A stretch of 64,000 bases of DNA from Streptococcus orisratti DSM 15617 (GCF_000380105.1 NZ_KB904515.1:1-64000), one strand, 5' to 3'; counted from the stretch's first letter, positions 26,010-38,757 are shown. Numbers and translations: made by a program. The notes: generated by a model not told the origin, from the letters alone.

Positions 26010-28307
26010 ATGTTCAAAGGAAAGAAAAATAAGAAAAAAAGCGAAAAGCATACTTTGACGGTATTGGATGTTGGAGCAGTTTTTTTACGGACTCTGAAGC
26101 TGATGATTGATTTTGCTTATGTCATCATTTTGCTCTTTGTGATGTTGGGAACAGGTATGGCCTTTGGCTATCTGGCAAGTCAAATTGATACAATCAAAGT
26201 ACCGAGTAAAGACAGCTTGGTTAGTCAAGTGAGTTCTCTGACTCGTATTTCTCAGTTGGCTTACTCTGATGGTTCTGCCATCGGACAAATAGATTCAGAT
26301 TTGTTGAGGACACCTGTTGCGAGCACAGATATTTCTGATAATATCAAACATGCTATTATTGCCACAGAAGATGAAAATTTTGAGCATCACAAAGGAGTGG
26401 TTCCAAAGGCAGTTTTTCGTGCTACGTTAGCTTCAGTGCTCGGGTTTGGAGAATCAAGTGGTGGTTCGACTTTGACACAGCAATTGCTGAAACAGCAAGT
26501 TCTGGGAGATGATCCTACCTTTAAACGTAAATCTAAGGAGATTATCTACGCATTGGCCTTAGAACGTTATATGAGCAAGGATGAGATTTTGACAGACTAC
26601 CTTAATGTTTCGCCATTTGGGCGTAATAATAAGGGACAAAATATTGCAGGGATTGAAGAGGCAGCGCAGGGAATTTTTGGAGTAAGAGCCAAGGATTTAA
26701 CAGTTCCTCAAGCTGCTTTCTTGGCAGGACTGCCACAAAGTCCAATTGTTTATTCTCCGTACATGTCAGATGGTCAATTGAAATCTGAGGAAGATATGGC
26801 TTATGGTCTGAAACGTCAGAAGGATGTACTCTACAATATGTACCGCGCAGGCTATTTAACAAAGGCGGAGTATGAGGAATATAAGTCTTATAATGTTGTT
26901 CAAGACTTTAAACAGCCAGAAGCCGCTTCAACCACTTCCCACGATTTTCTCTACTATACGGTATTATCGGCCGCTCAGGATGTTATGTATGACTACTTGA
27001 TTCAACGCGATCAAGTTTCAGAACAAGATTTGAAAAATGATGCAACCAAAGAAAGCTATAAAAAGCGTGCTTTGAGCGAATTACAGCAAGGTGGCTACAC
27101 GGTAACTTCCACGATTGATAGAGCTGTTAATGATGCAATGCAATCCGCTGCTGCTCAGTTTGGTGCTTTACTAGATGATGGAACAGGAACTGTTCAGATG
27201 GGGAATGTTCTAATGGATAACGCTACAGGTGCAGTTCTTGGTTTTATCGGAGGTAGGGATTACCTTAGTAATCAGAATAATCACGCTTTTGATACCAAAC
27301 GCTCACCAGGGTCAAGTATTAAACCAATCTTGCCTTACGGAATAGCAATTGATCAGGGAATAATGGGGAGTGCCAGTGTCTTGTCCAATTACCCGACGAC
27401 CTTCTCAAGTGGTGAAAAAATCATGCACGGAGACGAAGAAGGTACAGGAATGATTAACCTTCAGGAAGCGCTGAATGTTTCTTGGAATATTCCAGCCTAT
27501 TGGACGTATCAAAAGTTGCTGAATCAAGGTGTTGATGTTGAAGATTACATGAATAAGATGGGCTATGATATTGACAATTACAATATTGAAAGTTTGCCAT
27601 TGGGAGGTGGTGTTGAAGTTTCTGTTGCTACTCAGACTAATGCTTACCAGATGGTAGCAAATAACGGAAACTATCAAGAACAGTACCTTATAGAAAAAAT
27701 CACTACAAGTGATGGGACTGTTATCTACCAACATGAGTCTAAACCTGTTCGTGTTTTCTCTAAGGCAACCGCCACTATTTTGCAAGACCTTTTGAGAGGC
27801 CCAATTAGTTCTGGCAAAACGACAACCTTTAAATCACGTCTAGCAGGTTTGAATGCTAGTTTGGCAAATGCGGATTGGATTGGTAAAACAGGGACCACCA
27901 ACTCAACGTCAGACGTTTGGCTGATGTTGGCTACTCCTAAGGTAACTTTGGGGGGCTGGGCCGGACATGATGACAACCATTCAATGGCCGCTTTAACGGG
28001 TTACAATAACAACGCCAATTACATGGCTAATCTCGTCAATGCTATTGATCAAGCTTCTCCAAATATTTTTGGAAATTCTGACAAGTTCAGTTTGGATTCT
28101 AGCGTCATCAAGGCAACAGTTTTGAAATCGACTGGATTACAGGCAGGAACCGTGACAGTTAATGGTCGTAGTATAACTGTTGGAGGTGAAACAACCGTTA
28201 GTTACTGGGCTCAGGGCGGTCCAGGCACCATGACCTATAAATTTGCTATCGGAGGTACGGATAGTGATTATGCTAAGGCTTGGTCAAGTTTAGGTAATAA
28301 GAAATAA
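26010..28307 (+). CDS. pbp1b: Bifunctional penicillin-binding protein 1B (class A PBP)
   Basis: PBP1B has 765 codons. A basic N-terminal tail is followed by one membrane helix (about 28-55). The GT51 glycosyltransferase (about 100-275) has [13 protein letters not shown] with the catalytic Glu, and [12 protein letters not shown]. The transpeptidase carries SSIK (435-438, catalytic Ser435), an SWN motif in [10 protein letters not shown], and KTG (626-628). It polymerises and cross-links peptidoglycan. The C-terminal tail (about 690-765) is a beta-rich extension. It is divergent from tyrS, as in pneumococcus. Confidence 0.94.
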   Translation: MFKGKKNKKKSEKHTLTVLDVGAVFLRTLKLMIDFAYVIILLFVMLGTGMAFGYLASQIDTIKVPSKDSLVSQVSSLTRISQLAYSDGSAIGQIDSDLLRTPVASTDISDNIKHAIIATEDENFEHHKGVVPKAVFRATLASVLGFGESSGGSTLTQQLLKQQVLGDDPTFKRKSKEIIYALALERYMSKDEILTDYLNVSPFGRNNKGQNIAGIEEAAQGIFGVRAKDLTVPQAAFLAGLPQSPIVYSPYMSDGQLKSEEDMAYGLKRQKDVLYNMYRAGYLTKAEYEEYKSYNVVQDFKQPEAASTTSHDFLYYTVLSAAQDVMYDYLIQRDQVSEQDLKNDATKESYKKRALSELQQGGYTVTSTIDRAVNDAMQSAAAQFGALLDDGTGTVQMGNVLMDNATGAVLGFIGGRDYLSNQNNHAFDTKRSPGSSIKPILPYGIAIDQGIMGSASVLSNYPTTFSSGEKIMHGDEEGTGMINLQEALNVSWNIPAYWTYQKLLNQGVDVEDYMNKMGYDIDNYNIESLPLGGGVEVSVATQTNAYQMVANNGNYQEQYLIEKITTSDGTVIYQHESKPVRVFSKATATILQDLLRGPISSGKTTTFKSRLAGLNASLANADWIGKTGTTNSTSDVWLMLATPKVTLGGWAGHDDNHSMAALTGYNNNANYMANLVNAIDQASPNIFGNSDKFSLDSSVIKATVLKSTGLQAGTVTVNGRSITVGGETTVSYWAQGGPGTMTYKFAIGGTDSDYAKAWSSLGNKK

Positions 28308-28309
28308 AT

Positions 28310-28338
28310 TTGCTTTTTTGAGAAAAATAAGGTATAAT
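28310..28338 (+). promoter_or_regulatory. Promoter of rpoBC
   Basis: TTGCTT (28310-28315), a 17-bp spacer and TATAAT (28333-28338) lie directly after the pbp1b stop. They predict a leader of about 220 nt before rpoB. Confidence 0.7.
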
Positions 28339-28391
28339 ATCTTAGATATTTGTCGTCTTCTTTGGTTGAAATATTGTCCAACCAAGGTTTA

Positions 28392-28440
28392 CAGCAGTTA
28401 AATCAAACTTTAAAGTCCGATTTAGCTGCTCTTTTTGTGC
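28392..28440 (+). terminator. Terminator-like hairpin in the rpoB leader
   Basis: AGCAGTTAAATC pairs with GATTTAGCTGCT and is followed by CTTTTTG. It lies after the rpoBC promoter rather than before it, so it can end pbp1b read-through but can also attenuate rpoBC itself. A further hairpin, GACTTGCT/AGCAAGTC, lies at about 28522-28539. Confidence 0.6.
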
Positions 28441-28564
28441 CTATTTTTAGGAAATATAAGAAATGTAACTTATATTTAAAGTTTCTAAAAATTCACACAT
28501 AGACGAGCGATTTTTGTTGCTTGACTTGCTTAGCAAGTCCAAACACATAGAAGGAGTTAATATT

Positions 28565-31500
28565 TTGGCAGGACATGACGTTCAATACGGGAAACATCGT
28601 ACCCGTCGTAGCTTTTCAAGAATTAAAGAAGTTCTTGATTTACCAAATTTGATTGAAATTCAAACAGACTCTTTCAAGGACTTCTTGGATAATGGTTTAA
28701 AAGAAGTTTTTGAAGATGTACTTCCAATCACTAACTTTACAGATACTATGGAATTGGAGTTTGTTGGTTATGAACTAAAGGAGCCTAAGTACACTTTAGA
28801 AGAAGCACGAATCCATGATGCTTCATACTCTGCGCCAATCTTTGTTACTTTCCGTTTAGTAAACAAAGAAACTGGAGAAATCAAAACTCAGGAAGTATTC
28901 TTTGGTGATTTTCCAATCATGACTGAAATGGGAACTTTCATCATCAATGGTGGTGAACGTATCATTGTTTCTCAGTTGGTGCGTTCTCCAGGTGTTTACT
29001 TTAATGATAAAGTGGATAAAAACGGTAAGATTGGATATGGTTCAACGGTTATCCCTAACCGCGGGGCATGGTTAGAATTAGAATCTGATTCAAAAGACAT
29101 CGCCTATACACGTATTGACCGTACGCGTAAAATTCCATTTACAACTCTAGTTCGTGCTCTAGGCTTCTCTGGAGATGATGAGATTTTGGATATTTTTGGA
29201 GAGAGCGAATTGGTTCGCAATACTATCGAAAAAGATATTCACAAAAATCCTGCAGATTCACGTACGGATGAAGCCCTCAAAGAAATTTACGAACGCCTTC
29301 GTCCAGGTGAACCCAAAACGGCTGACAGTTCACGCAGCTTGTTGATAGCTCGTTTCTTTGATCCAAAACGTTATGATTTAGCAGCTGTTGGTCGTTATAA
29401 AATTAACAAGAAACTTAATCTTAAAACGCGTCTTTTGAACCAAACGATTGCAGAAAATTTGGTTGATGGAGAGACCGGTGAAATCCTTGTTGAAGCTGGT
29501 ACGGTCATGACTCGTGATGTGATTGATTCCATCGCTGACTACATTGACGGAGACCTTAACAAATTTGTTTACACACCAAATGATTATGCCGTTGTAACAG
29601 AACCTGTTGTTCTTCAAAAATTTAAGGTTGTGGCTCCAACGGATCCAGATCGCGTTGTTACAATCGTTGGTAATGCTAACCCACACGACAAGGTGCGTGC
29701 GCTTACTCCAGCTGATATTTTGGCTGAGATGTCTTATTTCCTCAATTTGGCCGAAGGAATTGGTAAGGTTGACGACATTGACCACCTTGGAAACCGTCGT
29801 ATTCGTGCCGTTGGTGAATTGCTTGCAAACCAGTTCCGTATTGGTCTTGCCCGTATGGAACGTAATGTTCGTGAACGTATGTCAGTTCAAGATAATGAAG
29901 TATTGACACCAACAGGTATTATTAACATTCGTCCAGTGACAGCAGCGGTTAAAGAATTCTTTGGTTCATCTCAGTTGTCACAGTTCATGGACCAGCACAA
30001 CCCACTTTCTGAGTTGTCTCACAAACGTCGTTTGTCAGCCTTGGGACCTGGCGGTTTGACCCGCGATCGCGCTGGTTACGAAGTGCGTGACGTTCACTAC
30101 ACTCACTATGGTCGTATGTGTCCTATCGAAACCCCTGAAGGACCTAATATCGGTTTGATTAACAACTTGTCTTCTTATGGTCATTTGAACAAGTATGGAT
30201 TCATCCAAACACCATACCGTAAGGTTGACCGTGCAACAGGTGTTGTCACAAATGAGATTGTTTGGTTAACAGCTGATGAAGAAGATGAGTACACTGTGGC
30301 TCAAGCAAACTCACCATTAACTGAAGATGGCAAATTCGCTAACGAAATTGTCATGGGACGTCATCAAGGGAATAACCAAGAATTTCCTGCAAGTATTGTT
30401 GATTATGTGGACGTATCACCTAAACAGGTAGTTGCGGTAGCAACTGCATGTATTCCGTTTTTGGAAAATGACGACTCCAACCGTGCCCTTATGGGTGCCA
30501 ACATGCAACGTCAGGCTGTTCCATTGATTGATCCACATGCGCCTTATGTCGGTACAGGTATGGAATATCAAGCTGCTCATGACTCAGGTGCTGCGGTTAT
30601 CGCCCAACACGATGGACGTGTTGTATTCTCAGATGCTGAAAAAGTTGAAGTTCGTCGCGAAGATGGCTCACTAGATGTTTACCACATCACAAAATTCCGT
30701 CGCTCAAACTCAGGAACTGCCTATAACCAACGTACTTTGGTTAAGGTTGGCGACCTTGTTGAAAAAGGTGATTTCATTGCTGATGGGCCTTCTATGGAAA
30801 ATGGTGAAATGGCTCTCGGTCAAAATCCAATTGTCGCTTACATGACATGGGAAGGTTACAACTTTGAGGATGCCGTTATCATGTCTGAGCGTCTTGTTAA
30901 AGAGGATGTTTACACATCTGTCCATTTGGAAGAATTCGAATCAGAAACACGTGATACAAAGCTTGGCCCTGAAGAAATCACTCGTGAAATTCCAAACGTT
31001 GGTGAGGAAGCCCTTAAAGATCTTGATGAAATGGGTATCATCCGTATTGGTGCTGAAGTTAAAGAAGGCGATATCCTTGTTGGTAAGGTAACACCTAAGG
31101 GTGAAAAAGACCTTTCTGCGGAAGAACGTCTCTTGCATGCCATCTTTGGTGACAAGTCACGTGAAGTGCGTGATACATCGCTCCGCGTACCTCACGGTGG
31201 TGATGGTATCGTTCGTGATGTGAAGATCTTTACACGTGCTAATGGTGATGAATTGCAATCGGGTGTTAACATGCTTGTTCGTGTGTACATTGCCCAAAAA
31301 CGTAAGATTAAGGTCGGAGATAAAATGGCCGGTCGTCACGGAAACAAAGGGGTTGTTTCTCGTATCGTTCCTGTTGAGGACATGCCTTACCTTCCAGACG
31401 GGACACCAGTTGATATCATGCTGAACCCACTTGGGGTGCCATCTCGTATGAATATCGGACAAGTTATGGAGCTCCACCTTGGTATGGCTGCGCGTAACTT

Positions 31501-32158
31501 GGGTATCCACATTGCGACGCCAGTCTTTGACGGAGCAACTTCAGATGACCTTTGGTCAACCGTTCAAGAAGCTGGTATGGACTCAGATGCTAAGACAGTC
31601 CTTTATGATGGTCGTACCGGTGAACCATTTGATAACCGTGTATCCGTTGGGGTCATGTACATGATCAAACTTCACCACATGGTTGATGATAAACTTCATG
31701 CGCGTTCTGTTGGTCCTTACTCACTGGTTACCCAACAGCCACTTGGTGGTAAAGCACAATTTGGTGGACAACGTTTTGGTGAAATGGAAGTGTGGGCTTT
31801 GGAAGCTTATGGTGCTTCAAACGTTCTTCAAGAAATCTTGACTTACAAATCAGATGATGTTAATGGTCGTTTGAAAGCTTATGAAGCGATTACCAAAGGA
31901 AAACCAATTCCAAAACCAGGAGTGCCAGAATCCTTCCGCGTTCTTGTGAAAGAGTTGCAATCCCTTGGACTTGATATGCGTGTCCTTGATGAAGATGATC
32001 AAGAAGTTGAACTTCGTGATCTTGATGAGGGTGAAGATGATGACGTGATGCATGTCGAGGAACTTGAAAAAGCCCGCCAAAAACAAGAAGAAGAGGAACG
32101 TGCAGCAGCGGTGGCTGCCGCTGCTGAAACAGCAGCAGAAGTTGTCGAAGAAGACTAA
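28565..32158 (+). CDS. rpoB: DNA-directed RNA polymerase subunit beta
   Basis: RpoB has 1197 codons from TTG 28565, eight bases after AAGGAG (28551-28556). The frame is open 17 codons further upstream, but the family begins (M/L)[29 protein letters not shown]. The rifampicin region reads [30 protein letters not shown], which looks wild type at the usual resistance positions. The C-terminus has an acidic and alanine/glutamate-rich tail. Together with RpoC it forms the catalytic core. Confidence 0.97.
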   Translation: MAGHDVQYGKHRTRRSFSRIKEVLDLPNLIEIQTDSFKDFLDNGLKEVFEDVLPITNFTDTMELEFVGYELKEPKYTLEEARIHDASYSAPIFVTFRLVNKETGEIKTQEVFFGDFPIMTEMGTFIINGGERIIVSQLVRSPGVYFNDKVDKNGKIGYGSTVIPNRGAWLELESDSKDIAYTRIDRTRKIPFTTLVRALGFSGDDEILDIFGESELVRNTIEKDIHKNPADSRTDEALKEIYERLRPGEPKTADSSRSLLIARFFDPKRYDLAAVGRYKINKKLNLKTRLLNQTIAENLVDGETGEILVEAGTVMTRDVIDSIADYIDGDLNKFVYTPNDYAVVTEPVVLQKFKVVAPTDPDRVVTIVGNANPHDKVRALTPADILAEMSYFLNLAEGIGKVDDIDHLGNRRIRAVGELLANQFRIGLARMERNVRERMSVQDNEVLTPTGIINIRPVTAAVKEFFGSSQLSQFMDQHNPLSELSHKRRLSALGPGGLTRDRAGYEVRDVHYTHYGRMCPIETPEGPNIGLINNLSSYGHLNKYGFIQTPYRKVDRATGVVTNEIVWLTADEEDEYTVAQANSPLTEDGKFANEIVMGRHQGNNQEFPASIVDYVDVSPKQVVAVATACIPFLENDDSNRALMGANMQRQAVPLIDPHAPYVGTGMEYQAAHDSGAAVIAQHDGRVVFSDAEKVEVRREDGSLDVYHITKFRRSNSGTAYNQRTLVKVGDLVEKGDFIADGPSMENGEMALGQNPIVAYMTWEGYNFEDAVIMSERLVKEDVYTSVHLEEFESETRDTKLGPEEITREIPNVGEEALKDLDEMGIIRIGAEVKEGDILVGKVTPKGEKDLSAEERLLHAIFGDKSREVRDTSLRVPHGGDGIVRDVKIFTRANGDELQSGVNMLVRVYIAQKRKIKVGDKMAGRHGNKGVVSRIVPVEDMPYLPDGTPVDIMLNPLGVPSRMNIGQVMELHLGMAARNLGIHIATPVFDGATSDDLWSTVQEAGMDSDAKTVLYDGRTGEPFDNRVSVGVMYMIKLHHMVDDKLHARSVGPYSLVTQQPLGGKAQFGGQRFGEMEVWALEAYGASNVLQEILTYKSDDVNGRLKAYEAITKGKPIPKPGVPESFRVLVKELQSLGLDMRVLDEDDQEVELRDLDEGEDDDVMHVEELEKARQKQEEEERAAAVAAAAETAAEVVEED

Positions 32159-32187
32159 GACAGAGTAAAGATAAGAGCTCTGAAAGC

Positions 32188-32218
32188 AAGGCAAACACTA
32201 ACAAATGCGGTTTGCCTT
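32188..32218 (+). repeat. Hairpin in the rpoB-rpoC gap
   Basis: AAGGCAAAC (32188-32196) pairs perfectly with GTTTGCCTT (32210-32218). No U-tract follows; it is probably a processing or stability element in the 145-bp gap. Confidence 0.5.
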
Positions 32219-32303
32219 GAGAGTATCTGTTCCTAAGTTGGAAAGATAAAAAGAGCGCGTTCCTTGTGGAATGCTATTGCTAAATCAAAGAAAGGTAAAA
32301 CTA

Positions 32304-35300
32304 GTGGTTGACGTAAATCGTTTTAAAAGTATGCAAATCACATTAGCCTCACCAAGCAAAGTCCGTTCTTGGTCTTATGGTGAAGTTAAAAAACCTGAAA
32401 CAATCAACTATCGTACGCTCAAACCAGAACGTGAAGGACTCTTTGACGAAGTCATTTTTGGTCCGACAAAAGACTGGGAATGCGCCTGCGGCAAATATAA
32501 ACGTATCCGTTACAAAGGGATTGTTTGTGACCGTTGTGGGGTTGAAGTAACTCGTGCTAAAGTTCGTCGTGAACGCATGGGTCACATTGAATTGAAAGCG
32601 CCAGTATCGCACATTTGGTACTTCAAAGGTATCCCATCGCGTATGGGACTTACCCTTGATATGAGTCCACGTGCCCTTGAAGAAGTTATTTACTTCGCAG
32701 CTTATGTGGTTATCGACCCAATGGACACACCGCTTGAGCCAAAATCTCTCTTGACAGAGCGCGAATACCGTGAAAAATTACAAGAATATGGTTACGGTTC
32801 ATTTGTGGCTAAAATGGGTGCAGAAGCTATTCAAGACTTGCTCAAACGTGTGGATCTTGAAGCTGAAATCGCAGAGCTTAAAGAGGAATTAAAATCTGCA
32901 ACTGGTCAAAAACGTGTGAAAGCTGTTCGTCGTTTGGATGTGCTGGATGCCTTTTACAAATCTGGTAACAAACCAGAATGGATGGTTCTGAACATCTTGC
33001 CAGTTATCCCACCAGATCTTCGTCCAATGGTTCAATTGGACGGTGGACGTTTCGCCGCCTCTGACTTGAATGACCTTTACCGCCGTGTTATCAACCGTAA
33101 CAACCGTTTGGCGCGCTTGCTCGAATTGAATGCCCCAGGTATCATCGTGCAAAATGAAAAACGGATGCTTCAAGAAGCAGTAGATGCTTTAATTGATAAC
33201 GGTCGTCGTGGCCGTCCTATCACAGGACCAGGTAGTCGTCCGCTTAAATCGCTCAGTCACATGCTGAAAGGTAAACAAGGACGTTTCCGTCAAAACTTGC
33301 TCGGGAAACGTGTTGACTTCTCAGGCCGTTCCGTTATTGCCGTTGGCCCAACATTGAAAATGTATCAATGTGGTGTGCCACGTGAGATGGCAATTGAACT
33401 CTTTAAACCATTTGTGATGCGCGAAATCGTTGCACGTGATTTTGCTGGTAATGTCAAAGCAGCTAAACGTATGGTTGAACGTGGAGACGAACGTATCTGG
33501 GATATTCTGGAAGAAGTCATCAAAGAACACCCAGTTCTTCTTAACCGAGCACCGACTCTTCACCGTTTGGGTATCCAAGCCTTTGAACCTGTTTTGATTG
33601 ATGGTAAGGCGCTTCGTCTTCATCCACTTGTCTGTGAAGCCTACAATGCCGACTTTGACGGAGACCAAATGGCCATCCACGTGCCACTTTCTGAAGAAGC
33701 GCAAGCTGAAGCACGTCTTTTGATGCTCGCTGCCGAACACATCCTTAATCCTAAAGATGGTAAGCCAGTCGTAACCCCATCGCAGGACATGGTTCTTGGT
33801 AACTACTACTTAACTATGGAAGATGCTGGACGTGAAGGTGAAGGTATGATTTTCAAAGACCGTGATGAAGCTGTTATGGCTTACCGCAATGGATACGTTC
33901 ACTTGCATTCACGTGTTGGTATTGCCGTTGACAGCATGCCAAACAAACCATGGACAGATGAACAACGTCATAAAATTATGGTCACAACTGTTGGTAAGAT
34001 TCTCTTCAACGATATCATGCCAGATGACCTACCATATCTTCAAGAGCCAAATAATGCTAACTTGACTGAAAAAACACCGGATAAATACTTCTTGGCACCA
34101 GGACAAGATATTCAAACCGTTATTGATAGTTTGGATATTAATATCCCATTCAAGAAGAAAAATCTTGGTAATATCATCGCTGAAACCTTTAAACGTTTCC
34201 GTACAACTGAAACATCAGCTTTCCTTGACCGCTTGAAAGACCTTGGGTACTACCATTCAACACTTGCTGGTTTGACTGTAGGGATTGCCGATATTCCAGT
34301 CATTGATAACAAAGCAGAGATTATTGAAGCGGCTCACGAGAAAGTTGAGCAAATCAACAAAGCCTTCCGTCGTGGTTTGATGACAGACGACGATCGTTAC
34401 GTTGCTGTAACAACAACATGGCGTGAAGCTAAGGAAGAACTTGAAAAACGTCTGATTGAAACACAAGATCCTAAGAACCCTATCGTTATGATGATGGACT
34501 CTGGAGCGCGTGGTAACATCTCAAACTTCTCACAGCTTGCCGGTATGCGTGGTTTGATGGCTGCTCCTAATGGACGTATCATGGAACTGCCTATCTTGTC
34601 TAACTTCCGTGAAGGTTTGAGCGTTTTGGAAATGTTCTTCTCAACTCACGGTGCGCGTAAAGGTATGACGGATACCGCTCTGAAGACTGCCGACTCAGGT
34701 TACTTGACCCGTCGTCTGGTTGACGTGGCCCAAGATGTTATCATTCGTGAAGATGACTGTGGAACCGACCGTGGTCTTGTCATCACAGCCATTACAGATG
34801 GTAAAGAAGTAACCGAAACTCTTGAAGAACGTCTTATTGGGCGTTACACTAAGAAATCTGTTAAACACCCAGAAACTGGTGAAGTTATCGTTGGTCCTGA
34901 TACCTTGATTACGGAGGACACGGCTGCTGAAATTGTCAAAGCTGGGGTAGAAGAAGTGACTATTCGTTCTGTCTTCACATGTAATACCCGTCATGGTGTC
35001 TGCCGTCATTGTTATGGTATTAACCTTGCTACTGGAGATGCTGTTGAAGTGGGTGAAGCAGTCGGTACAGTTGCTGCCCAATCTATTGGGGAGCCTGGTA
35101 CACAGTTGACCATGCGGACCTTCCACACGGGTGGTGTTGCGTCAAATACTGACATTACGCAAGGTCTTCCTCGTATCCAAGAAATTTTTGAAGCCCGTAA
35201 TCCTAAAGGGGAGGCTGTTATTACCGAAGTCAAAGGTACTGTTGTTGACATTGAAGAAGATGCTGCAACTCGTACGAAGAAAGTCTTCGTAGAAGGTAAA

Positions 35301-35957
35301 ACTGGTACAGGTGAGTACGTGGTGCCATTTACAGCCCGTATGAAAGTACAAGTTGGAGATGAAATCCACCGTGGTGCGCCTTTGACTGAAGGCTCTATCC
35401 AACCAAAACGTCTCCTTGAAGTGCGTGACACCTTGTCAGTTGAAACTTATCTCCTTGCTGAGGTACAAAAAGTTTACCGCAGCCAAGGGGTAGAAATCGG
35501 TGACAAGCACGTCGAAGTTATGGTTCGCCAAATGCTTCGAAAAGTTCGTGTCATGGATCCAGGTGATACCGATCTCCTTCCAGGAACTCTTATGGACATC
35601 ACCGATTTCACTGATGCTAACAAGGATATTGTCATCATTGGCGGCATTCCTGCGACATCACGCCCAGTCCTTATGGGAATCACTAAGGCTTCTCTTGAAA
35701 CCAATTCATTCTTGTCAGCGGCTTCCTTCCAAGAAACAACACGAGTTCTGACAGATGCGGCTATCCGTGGTAAGAAGGATCATCTTCTTGGTCTTAAAGA
35801 AAATGTTATCATCGGTAAGATTATCCCAGCTGGTACAGGTATGGCACGTTACCGTAACCTTGAACCACAAGCAATCAATGATCCACTTGATGGTACTGAA
35901 GAAAATACACCAGCAGAAGAAGCTTCCGAAGAAGTACAAGCTACAGAAGCTGATTAA
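32304..35957 (+). CDS. rpoC: DNA-directed RNA polymerase subunit beta'
   Basis: RpoC has 1217 codons from GTG 32304 (weak AAAGG site), matching the family start [16 protein letters not shown]. An in-frame upstream extension is rejected. The N-terminal zinc finger is CAC...CDRC, the catalytic Mg motif [12 protein letters not shown] is near residue 450, and a second Zn site is [13 protein letters not shown]. The bridge helix and trigger loop are present ([19 protein letters not shown]). The C-terminus ends in an acidic tail. Confidence 0.97.
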   Translation: MVDVNRFKSMQITLASPSKVRSWSYGEVKKPETINYRTLKPEREGLFDEVIFGPTKDWECACGKYKRIRYKGIVCDRCGVEVTRAKVRRERMGHIELKAPVSHIWYFKGIPSRMGLTLDMSPRALEEVIYFAAYVVIDPMDTPLEPKSLLTEREYREKLQEYGYGSFVAKMGAEAIQDLLKRVDLEAEIAELKEELKSATGQKRVKAVRRLDVLDAFYKSGNKPEWMVLNILPVIPPDLRPMVQLDGGRFAASDLNDLYRRVINRNNRLARLLELNAPGIIVQNEKRMLQEAVDALIDNGRRGRPITGPGSRPLKSLSHMLKGKQGRFRQNLLGKRVDFSGRSVIAVGPTLKMYQCGVPREMAIELFKPFVMREIVARDFAGNVKAAKRMVERGDERIWDILEEVIKEHPVLLNRAPTLHRLGIQAFEPVLIDGKALRLHPLVCEAYNADFDGDQMAIHVPLSEEAQAEARLLMLAAEHILNPKDGKPVVTPSQDMVLGNYYLTMEDAGREGEGMIFKDRDEAVMAYRNGYVHLHSRVGIAVDSMPNKPWTDEQRHKIMVTTVGKILFNDIMPDDLPYLQEPNNANLTEKTPDKYFLAPGQDIQTVIDSLDINIPFKKKNLGNIIAETFKRFRTTETSAFLDRLKDLGYYHSTLAGLTVGIADIPVIDNKAEIIEAAHEKVEQINKAFRRGLMTDDDRYVAVTTTWREAKEELEKRLIETQDPKNPIVMMMDSGARGNISNFSQLAGMRGLMAAPNGRIMELPILSNFREGLSVLEMFFSTHGARKGMTDTALKTADSGYLTRRLVDVAQDVIIREDDCGTDRGLVITAITDGKEVTETLEERLIGRYTKKSVKHPETGEVIVGPDTLITEDTAAEIVKAGVEEVTIRSVFTCNTRHGVCRHCYGINLATGDAVEVGEAVGTVAAQSIGEPGTQLTMRTFHTGGVASNTDITQGLPRIQEIFEARNPKGEAVITEVKGTVVDIEEDAATRTKKVFVEGKTGTGEYVVPFTARMKVQVGDEIHRGAPLTEGSIQPKRLLEVRDTLSVETYLLAEVQKVYRSQGVEIGDKHVEVMVRQMLRKVRVMDPGDTDLLPGTLMDITDFTDANKDIVIIGGIPATSRPVLMGITKASLETNSFLSAASFQETTRVLTDAAIRGKKDHLLGLKENVIIGKIIPAGTGMARYRNLEPQAINDPLDGTEENTPAEEASEEVQATEAD

Positions 35958-35967
35958 TAACGTAAAA

Positions 35968-35996
35968 ATGTCTGAGAGTTATCTCAGGCTTTTTGT
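35968..35996 (+). terminator. Intrinsic terminator after rpoC
   Basis: CTGAGA (35972-35977) pairs with TCTCAG (35982-35987), followed by GCTTTTTG, ten bases after the rpoC stop. Confidence 0.8.
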
Positions 35997-36133
35997 TATC
36001 GAAGAAAGATGTTCTCATCTATGAGGATTGACAGGGGCGAATAGGTTAGCTATACTAGAGAAAAGAGTGAAGTAAACGGAGCCTCAACGCTTATTGTTGA
36101 GATTTTTACTTTAATGAGAAATTGGAGTTATTG

Positions 36134-38185
36134 ATGTCAGATTTACTGAAATATTTACCTAAGAAGTTTCGCTGGGAGTCTATTCTCCCCGTGGTAAATG
36201 CCTACCTTTTTTACGCCTTTTTGAGTTCGCTAGTCTTATCAAGTGATGTCCAGTTTATTACCCTAGCACGAACCCTACCGCTATTTATAGGAATTTTGCT
36301 AGTTTTTGCTCTCAGTCTTATATTTTACTTAGCAGAGCGGCGTTTGAAGTGGTGTAAGATGTCTGAGACTTTTGTTTTCCTTATGGCAGCTTATCTTTTT
36401 GTCGTTTTAATAAAAAGCCCCTCGCTGCTTATTGATTTTGGATTTGTTCTACTGGGATTTGCTGTTTATGTGAAGTTGTCTTGGGATAAGACTAAGTGGC
36501 GCCAGCTAATTCCCTTTAGCCTTTTGTTAACTTTTCCTAGATTGCTTTATTTGATTTATCATCCAGTGGCAATGGATCTCAAGCGTTTTGTTATTGATAA
36601 TAGTTCTTGGAATATTAACCGAATTTGGGTTATTATTTCGGTCATGCTCTATATTGTTTGTGCTTATATTCTTTGTCAACATCTACCTGATAGTTTTATT
36701 GAAAAGTTATTAAGTAATCGACATCTGGCTCGTTGCTTGTATATTTTGGTTGGTATAGTGTGTATCGCTTATATTGCTTATATCTGTCTAGTGAGTGCCT
36801 ATAAGGTGACAACTTTATCAGTGTCAACGTTTGATATTGGCATTTTCACACAGATGTTTGAAAGTATGCGTAGGGATTTATCACAAATAACTACCTTGGA
36901 GAGAGATAAATTTCTATCACATTTTAATGTGCACATTTCCCCGATTTACTACCTAATGCTCCCCATCTATCACTTGCTTCCATACGGTGAAACATTAGAA
37001 GTTTTGCAAGTTTTGATTGTTTTTTCAGGGTTGATTCCTCTATATCTTATTCTTAAGAAAATGGACTTCCCGCAATTTACTAAACCGTTAGCTCTGCTAT
37101 GGTTTTTGGTAACCCCAGCTATGACAACAGCAGGTGCTTACCATTTGCATGAAAATTGCTTCCTAGTTCCACTCTTGCTTTGGTTGATTTATGCCAATAT
37201 GCGTCAGTGGAAATGGCAGCTAGGACTTATTGTACTTCTGACCTTGATGATTAAGGAAGATGCCTTTATTTATGTTGTCAGTGTCGGTCTCTACTTCCTC
37301 TTGCAAAAGCGATTTGATCAGTCCCAACGCTCCAAGTTGACCATCGTCTTTAGCCAGTTGATTTTTCCGATGCTTTACTTTGCCATCTCTCTTTTTATTC
37401 TGAATCATTTTGGTGAGGGAGTGATGGCTGGGCGGTTTGATATTGATAATTTTTTGCCAGGTGGTCAAAAAGGTTTCCTAAAAGTTTTGGAAAACATCTT
37501 CCTCAGTCCAACCTATACTTTTGCTAGCTTCTTTACTCAGGCCAAATTGAAGTATATCTTTATCCTCTTTTTAACTCAGGCCTTCCTCCCTATTCTCCAA
37601 AAGGAATGGGTCAACTATCTTCTCCTTATTCCCCTTGTAGTGATTAACCTGCTATCTAACTGGCTCTATCAGGTGGATTTTGGTTTTCAGTACAGCTATG
37701 GGACAAATGTTTTAGTGTTGTTTATGTCGCTTTTGGCCTTGGAAGCAATTTGGCAAAGCACTCAGGCTAAGGAAATATTTAAACTGTGCAAAACAGTCCT
37801 CAGTTTTCTTAGTGTGGCTGTTTTGATGTCTGTTGGTGTTCTTTACACTCATATTAACGGTTGGTCACAAGATATGTTGGCTTATCGTCGAGATAGTGAG
37901 CGATATGATGACGTTCATTATGTCTTATCAACGATTGATTCGAATAAACGCGTACTAGCTTACCATTCTTACACAGTAGATCTCCGCAGAGTGAGGGAGC
38001 TATATGATGTGTTTTATCACAACGATAGGAAATTTGATAATACTATAGATCTTGTTGTTGTTCCTCGCTCGGTAACAGAGTCAAACGAAAGCACAGAATC
38101 AAAAGTTGTCGCAATTTATAATGAAAAAGGCTACAAGGAAGCTCCTCAATCAACCAAACAAGTGTTAGTCCTTGAGAAGCCTTGA
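36134..38185 (+). CDS. DUF2079 polytopic membrane protein
   Basis: The protein has 683 codons from ATG 36134 (GGAG at 36124-36127). A TTG four codons upstream is possible but less likely. It has a dozen or more hydrophobic segments. The DUF2079 hallmarks are STFDIGIFTQMFESM and SHFNVHISPIYYLMLPIYHLLP, with a glycosyltransferase-C-like topology and an extracytoplasmic C-terminal domain (about 590-683). The function is not established. Such proteins resemble lipid-linked sugar glycosyltransferases. It stands alone between rpoC and the DUF1033 gene. Confidence 0.75.
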   Translation: MSDLLKYLPKKFRWESILPVVNAYLFYAFLSSLVLSSDVQFITLARTLPLFIGILLVFALSLIFYLAERRLKWCKMSETFVFLMAAYLFVVLIKSPSLLIDFGFVLLGFAVYVKLSWDKTKWRQLIPFSLLLTFPRLLYLIYHPVAMDLKRFVIDNSSWNINRIWVIISVMLYIVCAYILCQHLPDSFIEKLLSNRHLARCLYILVGIVCIAYIAYICLVSAYKVTTLSVSTFDIGIFTQMFESMRRDLSQITTLERDKFLSHFNVHISPIYYLMLPIYHLLPYGETLEVLQVLIVFSGLIPLYLILKKMDFPQFTKPLALLWFLVTPAMTTAGAYHLHENCFLVPLLLWLIYANMRQWKWQLGLIVLLTLMIKEDAFIYVVSVGLYFLLQKRFDQSQRSKLTIVFSQLIFPMLYFAISLFILNHFGEGVMAGRFDIDNFLPGGQKGFLKVLENIFLSPTYTFASFFTQAKLKYIFILFLTQAFLPILQKEWVNYLLLIPLVVINLLSNWLYQVDFGFQYSYGTNVLVLFMSLLALEAIWQSTQAKEIFKLCKTVLSFLSVAVLMSVGVLYTHINGWSQDMLAYRRDSERYDDVHYVLSTIDSNKRVLAYHSYTVDLRRVRELYDVFYHNDRKFDNTIDLVVVPRSVTESNESTESKVVAIYNEKGYKEAPQSTKQVLVLEKP

Positions 38186-38297
38186 TAAGATAACTAAAAA
38201 ATTTCGTAATGTTTTTTAAGAAAATAGTTAGCAATAAGCAGATTTCTTTCAAAATAATTTCAATTCCTATATAATAACTTCATAGAGGAAAGAAATT

Positions 38298-38663
38298 ATG
38301 TATCAAGTGATAAAAATGTATGGGGACTGGGAACCTTGGTGGTTTCTTGAAAATTGGCAAGATGATATCATTGCGGAACTAAGTTTCGAGTGTTTTGAGG
38401 ATGCTTTGTTGGTTTATGAAGCGGAGTGGCAATTTTTGAAAAATTGTTTGCCGAGCTATCAAAGTCGTAAAAATCTTCTGGCGGCCTTTTGGGATAAAAA
38501 GGAGCAACGGTGGTGTGAGGAGTGCGATGACTATTTACAGCAATACTATTCTCTACTCTTGTTAAAAGATGGTAAGGAACTTGCAATGACTTATGAATTG
38601 CCGACTTTTGAGAGTTCCAACGACCACCCTACCCGCCCCTCAAACTGTGCCGTAAAACATTAG
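38298..38663 (+). CDS. DUF1033 family protein
   Basis: The protein has 121 codons, starting MYQVIKMYGDWEPWWFLENWQDDI, rich in Trp, Tyr and acidic residues, with no membrane segment. This family lies just upstream of comGA in many streptococci. Its role is unknown. ATG follows AGAGGAAAGAAATT. A terminator-like hairpin separates it from comGA, so it is probably not part of the competence transcript. Confidence 0.8.
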   Translation: MYQVIKMYGDWEPWWFLENWQDDIIAELSFECFEDALLVYEAEWQFLKNCLPSYQSRKNLLAAFWDKKEQRWCEECDDYLQQYYSLLLLKDGKELAMTYELPTFESSNDHPTRPSNCAVKH

Positions 38664-38692
38664 AACGACTTAAACAGATTTCGATAAGAAAT

Positions 38693-38722
38693 AAAAACTT
38701 TGTATTTTTGCAGAGTTTTTTT
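38693..38722 (+). terminator. Terminator between DUF1033 gene and comGA
   Basis: AAAACTTTG pairs with CAGAGTTTT across an AT-rich loop, followed by a run of T (to 38722). Confidence 0.6.
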
Positions 38723-38729
38723 CTTTGCC

Positions 38730-38737
38730 TGCGAATA
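38730..38737 (+). promoter_or_regulatory. ComX (SigX) box of the comG operon
   Basis: TGCGAATA, one base from the streptococcal late-competence consensus TACGAATA, sits 20 bp before the comGA ATG. The identical octamer occurs before ssbB at 55157-55164. It predicts transcription by the competence sigma factor ComX/SigX. Confidence 0.85.
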
Positions 38738-38757
38738 GTTATGGTGAGGAGGTTATT

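Noticed and set aside
29940-30060. Rifampicin-resistance changes in rpoB
   Set aside because: The cluster I region reads as wild type at the usual positions (Q, D, H, S).
36033-36040. GGCGAATA as a ComX box upstream of the DUF2079 gene
   Set aside because: The first base differs from the T of the box and it lies about 95 bp from the start, unlike the 20-bp spacing at comGA and ssbB.
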